5,037 nucleotides of DNA, from positions 1 through 5,037 of the forward strand of contig CALJNJ010000328.1 of NCBI GenBank assembly GCA_937981945.1, in the 5' to 3' direction. The notes under the pieces are model-generated. The model saw nothing but the letters and a program-made list of their open reading frames with translations. It searched no databases and was not told the origin of the DNA. The stretch is from an uncultured Caulobacterales bacterium (GTDB lineage: Bacteria > Pseudomonadota > Alphaproteobacteria > Caulobacterales > Maricaulaceae). The translations under genes were made by a program, and so were the position numbers. Each line of letters starts with the position of its first letter. Positions within the stretch are counted from its first letter, which is position 1. Shown here piece after piece: positions 1 through 5,037 of the stretch.

Positions 1-175
1 AACACCTAGTTTCAGCCGCGACGGATCATTTGGTGCAGGGCCCTATGGGACAATACTCGACAGATATACTGTAATATGTGCGAACGCATCACCTGCAGAA
101 ACGGCCGTTTACATGGATATGTATTTCCCTCAGCACCAAGAAGACAGACCCATTGACGGTTTTACAATCGACTGA
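1..175 (+). CDS. 3' end of an unidentified protein (partial, cut by window edge)
   Basis: A reading frame enters from the left edge (first full codon at base 2), runs 57 codons without a stop and ends at TGA 173-175. No start codon is claimed, because the gene begins outside the window. The visible peptide looks like a folded C-terminus: a glycine-rich stretch (GSFGAGPYG, residues 8-16), then alternating hydrophobic residues typical of beta strands (RYTVIC, residues 21-26; AVYMDMYF, residues 35-42), then an acidic tail ending in DGFTID. The other plus-strand frame that starts at a GTG at base 78 runs antisense through the downstream yjdM gene and is less credible. The stop is one base from the stop of the convergent yjdM-like gene, as expected for two real genes packed tail to tail. 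I do not recognise the family. The continuity of the frame and the residue pattern are what I see; that it is a gene is an inference. Confidence 0.55.
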   Translation, partial: TPSFSRDGSFGAGPYGTILDRYTVICANASPAETAVYMDMYFPQHQEDRPIDGFTID

Positions 176-176
176 A

Positions 177-506
177 TTAAACCTTCTTCACGAAAATCGA
201 TTTGAGTTTCATGGGGCCAAAGCCGGCAATCTTGCAGTCAATGTCATGATCTCCGTCGACCAGCCGAATGTTTTTAACTTTGGTGCCGACTTTTAGCGGG
301 GCTGAAGCGCCTTTGACTTTCAGATCTTTGATCACAGTAACCGTGTCGCCGTCCTGCAGAATATTACCGACCGCGTCGCGAATGACTTTGATATCTTCAG
401 GGTTTTCTTTGGCCCATTCGTGAGCACATTCCGGGCATATGATGAGTGGTCCGTCTTCATAGGCATATTCACATTTGCACTCTGGGCAGGGCGGTAAAGT
501 TTCCAT
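177..506 (-). CDS. yjdM: YjdM/PhnA-family zinc-ribbon protein
   Basis: A 109-residue protein closely resembling E. coli YjdM (formerly PhnA, about 111 residues) over its whole length. The N-terminus is a four-cysteine zinc ribbon (C7, C10, C24, C27, as CPEC...CPEC) followed by the family's AHEW. The C-terminal PhnA domain, from about residue 40 to the end, carries the hallmark runs [34 protein letters not shown] and GFGPMKLKS. It is small, soluble and presumably cytoplasmic. Family knowledge: the old name PhnA came from its position beside the E. coli phn cluster. It is not the phosphonoacetate hydrolase also called PhnA, and its biochemical role is unsettled. The ATG at 504-506 shares a base with the TAA of the upstream hydrolase (TAATG). 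The Shine-Dalgarno is weak, only a GAG just before the start, which fits translation coupled to the upstream gene. The identification is firm; the function is not. Confidence 0.95.
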   Translation of the reverse strand: METLPPCPECKCEYAYEDGPLIICPECAHEWAKENPEDIKVIRDAVGNILQDGDTVTVIKDLKVKGASAPLKVGTKVKNIRLVDGDHDIDCKIAGFGPMKLKSIFVKKV

Positions 507-2218
507 TACTCAGCGCTGTAAACAACTGCGCCGTTGACAATGGTCATCTTTGTTTTCGCGCTGAGTATTTCAGGTGCCGGAACCGTCATAATATCCTTAT
601 CAAAAACCGTAAAATCGGCAGCCTTACCAACTTCAATTGACCCCAGGCGATCATCTTCGAAGGCTGCAAAGGCCGGCCAGATTGTGAACATTTTCAGGGC
701 TTCCTGACGCGTTACTTTCTCACCATTATACCAGTTTTGATTACTGTAGCCCTTAAGGTCTTTACGGTGCACCGCGGCGTAGAACTCAATGCGCGGGTCT
801 CCGACTTCGACAGGCGCGTCAGAGCCGCCGGCTATGATAGATCCGCTATCAATCAGGCTGCGCCAAGCATATCCGCCGGCCAATCTCTCCGGTCCAATCC
901 TGTCGACCGCAAAATGTAAATCTCCAATGGCATGTGACGGTTGCATAGAAGGGATAACGCCGAGCTCTGCGAAACGCGGAATGTCAGCTACATCCAATAT
1001 TTGCGAATGCTCAATTCGCCAACGTGGGTTTTTAACGGCCCTTTCGTCCTCGGGAACTGCAGTCAGAGCTTCCTCATACCAATCAAGAACAAGCTTATTG
1101 GCCCGATCACCAATGGCGTGCGTATTAACTTGAACGCCGTCCTTTAAGGCCGTTTTCAATACCGGCATAATATCATCATATGTAGTCAACATTAGTCCGA
1201 CATTGCCGGCGTCGTCATCATAGGGTGCCAAAAGAGCGGCGCCGCGGGAGCCTAAAGCGCCGTCAGAATAAAGCTTAATGCTACGGCGGGTAATAAGGTT
1301 CTCGTTTTTGGGATTGGCGGCAAATTTTGCAGTATTAAATCCGGTTCCAATGTCCGTGGACAAATAAACCCGAATGTTTACGTCACCGGCAGCCGCAGCC
1401 TTTTCGATCATGGAAACGCCCTCCGGCAGGAATGACATTGAGTGAATATTAGTCCAACCGCGCGCAGCATATAAATCTGACGCTTTTTTCATGGCCTGCC
1501 GGGTTCGGTCTTTCGAGTCTTTTGGCATAAGACTTTGAACAAGACTCCCGGCTTTATCGATAAGCATACCGGTCGGCTCGCCGGCGTCGTCTTTTAAAAT
1601 GTTTCCGCCAAACGGGGACCGAGTTGATGCCGTAATACCGGCGGCTTTAAGCGCAGCCGTATTCACAACCAAAGCATGCCCGTCTGCGCGTTCTAATAAC
1701 ACGGGATTATCAGGCGCAATTTCGTCCAAATCCAAGCGATTGGGAAAACGCCCTTCAGGCCAGTGGGTTTCAATCCAGCCGCGCCCGTAAAGGGTAGCGC
1801 CTTTTTCGACAGATCCTATTGCCTCGGTAAGACGCTCTTTCAGCTCCGCCACGGACGACGTCCCTTCAAGGTTAAGCGTCATCTCTCTTAGGCCAATTCC
1901 GACAAAGTGTCCGTGGGCATCGGTAAACCCCGGAAACATAGCACTACCTGAGAGATCGACTTGTTCGCCGTTTTCACACCAGTTGTCAGAAGCATCGCCA
2001 GCGTAGGTGATCAATCCGTCGGTTGTGACAACAGCTTCAACCACGGGCTGAGCATCATTAGCCGTATAAATGGGGCCGCCCGAAAAACACATGGAGTTTG
2101 ATGTAATTGGTGCTTTCGACAGGTTTGTTTCAGGGGCGTCTTTCACGTCTTTTCCTGAACAAGATGCCAGTAATGCGGTGGCAATAGCGATACTTGCTGT
2201 GACTGTTGGATTTTTCAT
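506..2218 (-). CDS. Lipoprotein-anchored Amidohydro_3 (YtcJ-type) metal-dependent hydrolase
   Basis: A 570-residue protein of the amidohydrolase superfamily, Amidohydro_3 branch, which includes YtcJ and N-substituted formamide deformylase; the length is typical plus a signal. Residues 1-20 form a lipoprotein signal peptide with lipobox L17-A18-S19-C20. Serine follows the cysteine, so there is no inner-membrane aspartate retention signal and outer-membrane sorting is likely. Candidate metal ligands are all present: HxH at H102/H104 (in GFTDAHGH), K315 (in IKLYSDG, a possible bridging carboxylated lysine), H367 (in NTHAIGDRA), H404 (in RIEHSQ) and D467 (in GGSDAP). The C-terminal [15 protein letters not shown] is the usual small beta domain shared with dihydroorotase and imidazolonepropionase relatives. 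It presumably hydrolyses an amide or related C-N bond, but the sequence does not show the substrate. The start is supported by an AAGAGGG Shine-Dalgarno seven bases upstream and by the correctly placed signal peptide. It overlaps yjdM by one base and lies 59 bp downstream of the kinase. Confidence 0.93.
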   Translation of the reverse strand: MKNPTVTASIAIATALLASCSGKDVKDAPETNLSKAPITSNSMCFSGGPIYTANDAQPVVEAVVTTDGLITYAGDASDNWCENGEQVDLSGSAMFPGFTDAHGHFVGIGLREMTLNLEGTSSVAELKERLTEAIGSVEKGATLYGRGWIETHWPEGRFPNRLDLDEIAPDNPVLLERADGHALVVNTAALKAAGITASTRSPFGGNILKDDAGEPTGMLIDKAGSLVQSLMPKDSKDRTRQAMKKASDLYAARGWTNIHSMSFLPEGVSMIEKAAAAGDVNIRVYLSTDIGTGFNTAKFAANPKNENLITRRSIKLYSDGALGSRGAALLAPYDDDAGNVGLMLTTYDDIMPVLKTALKDGVQVNTHAIGDRANKLVLDWYEEALTAVPEDERAVKNPRWRIEHSQILDVADIPRFAELGVIPSMQPSHAIGDLHFAVDRIGPERLAGGYAWRSLIDSGSIIAGGSDAPVEVGDPRIEFYAAVHRKDLKGYSNQNWYNGEKVTRQEALKMFTIWPAFAAFEDDRLGSIEVGKAADFTVFDKDIMTVPAPEILSAKTKMTIVNGAVVYSAE

Positions 2219-2224
2219 AGTTTG

Positions 2225-2240
2225 GCCCTCTTAAGCGGGC
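2225..2240. repeat. 16-bp imperfect palindrome covering the amidohydrolase RBS
   Basis: The sequence GCCCTCTTAAGCGGGC equals its own reverse complement at 14 of 16 positions, centred on CTTAAG. In the minus-strand mRNA it can fold as GCCC/GGGC, then a G-A mismatch, a C-G pair and a UUAA loop, which places most of the Shine-Dalgarno in the 3' arm. It could be an mRNA hairpin limiting translation, a protein operator, or chance. The symmetry is directly seen; the role is inferred. There is no U-tract after it, so it is not a terminator. Confidence 0.4.
2226..2232 (-). promoter_or_regulatory. Ribosome binding site of the amidohydrolase gene
   Basis: The minus strand reads AAGAGGG here, a good Shine-Dalgarno match ending seven bases before the ATG at 2216-2218. 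It fixes the start that also gives a proper lipoprotein signal. It lies inside the palindrome at 2225-2240, so it could be masked in the mRNA. Confidence 0.65.
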
Positions 2241-2277
2241 GAAACTATCGCAAAAAATTTTCTGAGTCGATGAATTG

Positions 2278-4293
2278 TTACGCTGATTGGCGTAAAACTT
2301 GTTGAGGATTCAAATTCAGCACATGGTCAAATGCTTTGGTTAAATCGATAAGCTTAACCGGTTTCGCCAAAGCAAAATCCATCCCGATATTAAGGCAAAG
2401 TCTTTGTTGTTGATATTGAGGATCAGCTGTCAGCGCCACGATTAAAACATCGGAATACGATTTTTTACTGCTTCGGATGGCCAAGGTTGACTCGATGCCG
2501 TCCATAACCGGCATGTGAATATCCATCAAAATAATATCAATGTCCTGAACTTCCAGAATGTCTAAAACTTCTTTGCCGTCATCGGCAGTATAAACTTCCG
2601 CGACTACCCCGCTCAGCAATGATTTAACGACCATGTGATTGGTTGGGTTATCATCTGCGACCAATATTTTAAGCCGTTCATAAGGTCTATCGGGATCATC
2701 GCCTTCGGGCATAAGCCTGGTGAAAAGTCGTTCGGAAACAGACGGCATTTTATCTTGTTCCAGTTTCAATGGCAGATGGAGAACAAAAATCGATCCGTTT
2801 CCGATCTCTGATTTAACCGAAATGGCGCCGCCCATTCTCTCGATCAGGTTTTTGGTGATATTCATACCCAATCCGGTCCCACCAAACTTTCTGGAAATTG
2901 ATTTATCGCCTTGTTGAAAAGGTTCAAATATTCGTGACATTTGATCCTCGGTCATGCCGATGCCTGTATCCTTGACCGCAACGACCAAATAAGGTTTTGA
3001 GTTGCGATCTATTCGGGTTCCGATGACGTCTATTTTGCCGCCCGGACTAAATTTAATGGCATTGGAAAGCAGGTTATTCAGACATTGTTCGAAACGATAT
3101 CCGTCGAATATTATTTCATTGGGAACGCTTTCTTCGATATGGCAACGTATTCGGGCACTGTTTTGCGCCGCTTTCGTTTGCCAAAGCTCACAAACATTCC
3201 GAATGGTCTTGACCGGATCGCCGGGCTTCGGATCCAAAGTAAACTGATCAGAATCCAGTTTGCTGTGGTTGAGCGTATCGTCCAAAATATTGAGGATATT
3301 GCCGGCCGAAGACTGAATGAGTTCAAGTTTAGGCGTGATTTCCGGGCTTTTATTGTGATGAATGAGCGCATCGGCAATGCCGATGACCGCATTCATGGGC
3401 GTTCGAACTTCGTGACTGATCCGGGCCAAGAAATGGGTTTTTGATTTCAGGGCTTCTTCGGTTTTGGAATTAGCCTCGCTAAGGGCAAGCCGGTTGTTTT
3501 GTTCTTCGGTTACATCTTCGAAATAGCCGATGACACTGCCAAGTCGCCCGGACGACAAGCGAATGGGCCGAATGGAAAACCGCATCCAGATGATACCGTT
3601 TTTTTCTGTACTGATCCTAAGAGTGTGGCGAAGATCATTGCCGCGTAGAACGGTTGATCGCCATGCCGTTTTAGCCGCCTCTATATCGTCTTCATGGGCC
3701 AGGGTCCAAAACCCGTTTTCACGGACCATAATATTTTCACCGGGCGTTAAAATATTGGTTAAATGTTGGCCGGTGATCGTGGTTTCGTCTTTGTCAAAAC
3801 TATAGTGAAAATAACCTGATCTGCCGAGTTCCAAGGCCAAGTCCAGAGCATCTTGATTTCGTTTTTCGACTGTCCGGTCTTCTGAAATCAGGGTGACAAA
3901 ACCGCCTTTGGATTTAACACATTTTATGCGGATTGTCTTTCCGTTCGGCGGGGAGATGTTTTCCAAACCGTAGCTTTCGCCGTCCGACCGATGAAAACGT
4001 TTCAGAATTTCAGCGGAAGTATTCTCCGCATCGTCACCAAATAAATCACCGCGCCCGGCCATAAAAGTGAGCCATTCGTCAAACTGAGACGATTCCTCAA
4101 TAAGGGAATTCGGCAGATTCAATTGATTTATGAAATCCGCGTTTTGAAAAATGATTTGGTTTGAAGGCGAGAATATAACAACGCCCATATTAAATTTTTT
4201 GCCAATTTTCTGTAGCCAATCCGGCGCGCGCGCGCCCAATTGTTGGTCAAAACCGACTGCGTTTTGAATGTTATTTCGGTTGTCTTGACTCAT
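2278..4293 (-). CDS. Soluble PAS-PAS hybrid sensor histidine kinase with C-terminal receiver
   Basis: A 671-residue hybrid histidine kinase with no transmembrane segment or signal peptide, so it should sense a cytoplasmic cue. Domains in order: a PAS_7-like domain (about 35-142); a second, PAS_3-like domain (about 150-265) ending in YFEDVTEEQ; a short linker helix; HisKA (about 284-350) with phospho-acceptor H294 in ISHEVRTPMN; HATPase (about 395-510) with N-box N411, G1 DTGIGM 442-447, F-box FEPF 456-459 and G2 GGTGLGM 471-477; and a receiver (about 541-660) with acidic pair D547/D548, phospho-acceptor D591, T622 and K644. All catalytic residues are intact. There is no LOV cysteine motif and no HPt domain, so the next relay partner is elsewhere. 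The ATG is the first possible start, because an in-frame TAG immediately precedes it. No good Shine-Dalgarno is visible there, and M36 is a less likely alternative because it would shorten the region before PAS 1. It is divergent from the rhomboid gene and lies upstream of the hydrolase on the same strand. Confidence 0.93.
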   Translation of the reverse strand: MSQDNRNNIQNAVGFDQQLGARAPDWLQKIGKKFNMGVVIFSPSNQIIFQNADFINQLNLPNSLIEESSQFDEWLTFMAGRGDLFGDDAENTSAEILKRFHRSDGESYGLENISPPNGKTIRIKCVKSKGGFVTLISEDRTVEKRNQDALDLALELGRSGYFHYSFDKDETTITGQHLTNILTPGENIMVRENGFWTLAHEDDIEAAKTAWRSTVLRGNDLRHTLRISTEKNGIIWMRFSIRPIRLSSGRLGSVIGYFEDVTEEQNNRLALSEANSKTEEALKSKTHFLARISHEVRTPMNAVIGIADALIHHNKSPEITPKLELIQSSAGNILNILDDTLNHSKLDSDQFTLDPKPGDPVKTIRNVCELWQTKAAQNSARIRCHIEESVPNEIIFDGYRFEQCLNNLLSNAIKFSPGGKIDVIGTRIDRNSKPYLVVAVKDTGIGMTEDQMSRIFEPFQQGDKSISRKFGGTGLGMNITKNLIERMGGAISVKSEIGNGSIFVLHLPLKLEQDKMPSVSERLFTRLMPEGDDPDRPYERLKILVADDNPTNHMVVKSLLSGVVAEVYTADDGKEVLDILEVQDIDIILMDIHMPVMDGIESTLAIRSSKKSYSDVLIVALTADPQYQQQRLCLNIGMDFALAKPVKLIDLTKAFDHVLNLNPQQVLRQSA
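4223..4236. repeat. Alternating CG tract (five CG units) within the kinase gene
   Basis: GGCGCGCGCGCGCC is a perfect 14-bp palindrome near the 5' end of the kinase gene, encoding part of Gly20-Ala-Arg-Ala-Pro24. It stands out in a stretch that is otherwise AT-leaning. Alternating CG runs can adopt Z-form DNA and may slip in replication. Any such role here is inference, and simple codon choice can explain the tract. Confidence 0.5.
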
Positions 4294-4327
4294 CTATGCG
4301 CTTTTAAATTTCCCGATTAGGTCAATC

Positions 4328-4356
4328 TATTGTTTTTTGGGTTAACAATCCGTCAA
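4328..4356 (-). promoter_or_regulatory. Candidate promoter for the histidine kinase gene
   Basis: On the minus strand a good -35 (TTGACG, 4351-4356) is followed after 17 bp by a poor -10 (ACAATA, 4328-4333). Transcription would start near 4321, giving a leader of roughly 28 bases. The -35 match and spacing are good but the -10 is weak, so confidence is limited. One of the dyads (4365-4377) lies just upstream of this -35, where an activator could bind. Confidence 0.3.
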
Positions 4357-4364
4357 GAATTAGA

Positions 4365-4377
4365 TGTCGTCCGACCG
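4365..4377. promoter_or_regulatory. GTCG/CGAC dyad, copy 1 (possible operator)
   Basis: TGTCGTCCGACCG contains GTCG and CGAC as inverted half-sites two bases apart. A close relative lies 45 bp downstream at 4410-4422. The pair of similar dyads between divergent genes suggests a regulator site, but I do not recognise it as a known operator. Confidence 0.3.
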
Positions 4378-4408
4378 AAAAAGGCCCCGGCAATTCCTAT
4401 TAATCTTG

Positions 4409-4436
4409 TTGTCGCCGACCCGTCCTTAATTATAAG
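4409..4436 (+). promoter_or_regulatory. Candidate promoter immediately upstream of the rhomboid gene
   Basis: TTGTCG (4409-4414) and TATAAG (4431-4436) are separated by 16 bp. If used, transcription would begin near 4443, only a few bases before the ATG at 4447, making the mRNA almost leaderless. This conflicts with reading AAGG at 4434-4437 as a Shine-Dalgarno, so at most one of the two readings holds for a given transcript. Confidence 0.28.
4410..4422. promoter_or_regulatory. GTCG/CGAC dyad, copy 2 (possible operator)
   Basis: TGTCGCCGACCCG has the same inverted half-sites as copy 1 but one base apart instead of two. It overlaps a TTGTCG hexamer (4409-4414) that could be the -35 of the rhomboid gene, a typical position for a repressor site. 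The function is inferred only from position and symmetry. Confidence 0.3.
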
Positions 4437-4437
4437 G
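4434..4437 (+). promoter_or_regulatory. Possible ribosome binding site of the rhomboid gene
   Basis: AAGG ends nine bases before the ATG at 4447, an acceptable but short Shine-Dalgarno. It supports the ATG over the upstream TTG at 4330 as the start. It overlaps the candidate -10 TATAAG, so it matters only if the transcript starts further upstream. Confidence 0.4.
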
Positions 4438-4446
4438 TTGAGATGT

Positions 4447-5004
4447 ATGACTGACACTTCATCCAATCTCAAAACCTTTCGTCCAATAATCATATTTTTG
4501 GGCATTATTTGGGCGTTTCAAATTGCCAATTTTTTTATGGATTACGATCTCAACGGTTGGCTCGGGCTTTCGACCCGAAGATCAGCAGGGTTGATCGGGA
4601 TCATATTTTGTCCATTTTTGCACGGAAGCTTTAATCATGCAGCCCTTAACAGCGCGCCTTTGGCGCTTATGGGCGCCATGATACTTGGGATTAATCGCAA
4701 AGGGTTTGTTCCTGCGACCGCTATTATTTTTATTATAGGCGGGTTTCTGACGTGGCTTATGGCGCGCCCCAATACGGTTCATGTCGGGGCGAGCGGAGTT
4801 GTATTCGGATATCTGGGATATTTGGTTACTTACGGCATTATTTCAAAACGTATCGTGGCTATTGCGGCGGGCGTGTTTGCCGTCGTCGTCTATGGCTATA
4901 TGCTTAAGGGTGTGCTCCCTTCAGGTCCCGGGGTTTCTTTTGAAGGACATTTATTCGGGTTGGTCGCAGGCGTGGCGGCTGCATTGATTTTGCCAAAGCA
5001 GTAA
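4447..5004 (+). CDS. Rhomboid-family intramembrane serine protease
   Basis: From the ATG at 4447 this is a 185-residue membrane protein with the minimal six-helix rhomboid core. Helices lie at about 13-31, 61-82, 87-105, 112-131, 134-154 and 166-183. The catalytic serine is S116 in GASG at the start of helix 4, and the partner histidine is H168 in EGHLFG on helix 6. Helix 2 begins with the conserved H59-x4-H64-x3-N68 pattern that corresponds to the oxyanion-site residues of E. coli GlpG. The helix 6 glycine pattern (GHLFGLVAG) also fits. Both catalytic residues are present, so it is probably an active protease cleaving transmembrane helices in the inner membrane. The loop between helices 1 and 2 (about 30 residues) is short compared with GlpG, and no cytoplasmic domain is fused. 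The substrate is unknown. It is divergent from the kinase, with no plus-strand partner visible before the window ends. Upstream in-frame extension to TTG 4330 is rejected as the start. Confidence 0.93.
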   Translation: MTDTSSNLKTFRPIIIFLGIIWAFQIANFFMDYDLNGWLGLSTRRSAGLIGIIFCPFLHGSFNHAALNSAPLALMGAMILGINRKGFVPATAIIFIIGGFLTWLMARPNTVHVGASGVVFGYLGYLVTYGIISKRIVAIAAGVFAVVVYGYMLKGVLPSGPGVSFEGHLFGLVAGVAAALILPKQ

Positions 5005-5026
5005 ATCGTAGGAAATTGTACGTTTT
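5005..5026 (+). terminator. Weak possible terminator after the rhomboid gene
   Basis: Directly after the rhomboid stop, CGTA (5007-5010) can pair with TACG (5019-5022), with extra A-T pairs across a bulge, and is followed by TTTTATT. The stem is short and AT-rich, so it would be a poor intrinsic terminator. The window ends too soon afterwards to see whether another gene follows. Confidence 0.2.
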
Positions 5027-5037
5027 ATTACGCAAAA

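Larger units (their letters stand above)
2219..2277 (-). promoter_or_regulatory. Kinase-amidohydrolase intergenic spacer with a weak possible promoter
   Basis: These 59 bp separate the kinase stop (TAA at 2278-2280, minus strand) from the hydrolase start. No GC-rich hairpin followed by a T-run is seen, so kinase transcription probably continues into the hydrolase. A weak extended -10-like element, TGCGATAGT on the minus strand with its -10 hexamer at 2244-2249, would give a short leader before the RBS. It lacks a convincing -35. An internal promoter is therefore possible but poorly supported. Confidence 0.25.
4294..4446. promoter_or_regulatory. Divergent intergenic region between kinase and rhomboid genes
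   Basis: These 153 bp separate the two start codons and must contain, or border, the promoters for both directions unless transcription enters from elsewhere. The region includes a GTTAAC palindrome (4341-4346), two related GTCG/CGAC dyads and candidate promoters listed separately. I see no RNA gene and no credible small ORF. The plus-strand rhomboid frame stays open back to a TTG at 4330, but that extension has a polar, proline-rich composition and no RBS, so I treat it as untranslated. Confidence 0.6.

Noticed and set aside
99..110. Perfect 12-bp palindrome AAACGGCCGTTT as a terminator for yjdM
   Set aside because: It has no loop bases, lacks a following T-run on the minus strand, and lies within the likely coding end of the left-edge gene.
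78..296. Plus-strand 72-codon frame beginning with GTG at 78
   Set aside because: It runs antisense through the well-supported yjdM gene, and a competing frame (2-175) gives a better peptide in the part outside yjdM.
177..506. Naming the zinc-ribbon protein a phosphonoacetate hydrolase because of the PhnA label
   Set aside because: The sequence matches YjdM with a CPEC zinc ribbon. The hydrolase also called PhnA is a much larger, unrelated enzyme.
3085..3444. 119-codon plus-strand frame and the overlapping minus-strand frame at 3111-3392
   Set aside because: Both are shadows of the HisKA/HATPase coding region in other frames and show no recognisable motif.
3759..3844. LOV (blue-light) identity for the second PAS domain of the kinase
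   Set aside because: The flavin-binding cysteine motif of LOV domains (GxNCRFLQ) is absent anywhere in the protein.
4330..4446. N-terminal extension of the rhomboid from TTG at 4330
   Set aside because: TTG is a rare start with no RBS. The extension would add 39 residues with no rhomboid features and would cover the dyads and candidate promoters.
1..5037. CRISPR array, tRNA, rRNA, insertion sequence or defence system
   Set aside because: I saw no regularly spaced repeats, no tRNA-like cloverleaf or rRNA segment, no transposase motifs and no flanking terminal repeats. The genes are housekeeping or signalling families.

Overview
This window reads as an ordinary chromosomal segment of a Gram-negative bacterium, most likely an alphaproteobacterium. 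The lineage call is an inference from a lipoprotein signal, a PAS_7-like sensor domain and middling GC content judged by eye; I cannot name a genus. I see no insertion sequence, CRISPR array, tRNA, rRNA or phage gene.

Layout, left to right. Bases 1-175 appear to be the 3' end of an unidentified plus-strand gene cut by the window edge. Its stop lies one base from the stop of the next gene, which converges on it. A three-gene minus-strand block follows. In transcription order (right to left) it holds a soluble PAS/PAS/HisKA/HATPase/receiver hybrid histidine kinase (2278-4293), a lipoprotein-anchored Amidohydro_3 (YtcJ-type) metal hydrolase (506-2218), and a YjdM/PhnA-family zinc-ribbon protein (177-506). 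The last two share a TAATG stop/start overlap, so they are almost certainly co-transcribed and probably translationally coupled. The kinase is 59 bp upstream of the hydrolase with no visible terminator between them, so read-through is plausible. A separate hydrolase promoter is also possible. Divergent from the kinase, a compact six-helix rhomboid intramembrane serine protease is encoded at 4447-5004, with both catalytic residues present.

The 153-bp divergent intergenic region (4294-4446) is the main regulatory stretch. It holds weak candidate promoters in both directions and two near-identical GTCG/CGAC dyads 45 bp apart. A second possible control element is a near-perfect palindrome covering the ribosome binding site of the hydrolase.

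How the genes might work together is not clear from sequence. The kinase has complete phosphorelay chemistry but no partner response regulator or HPt protein here. The hydrolase substrate, the YjdM role and the rhomboid substrate are all undetermined. Nothing here amounts to a clear new system. The items most worth checking are the paired dyads in the divergent promoter region, the RBS-covering palindrome, and the hydrolase-YjdM coupling.
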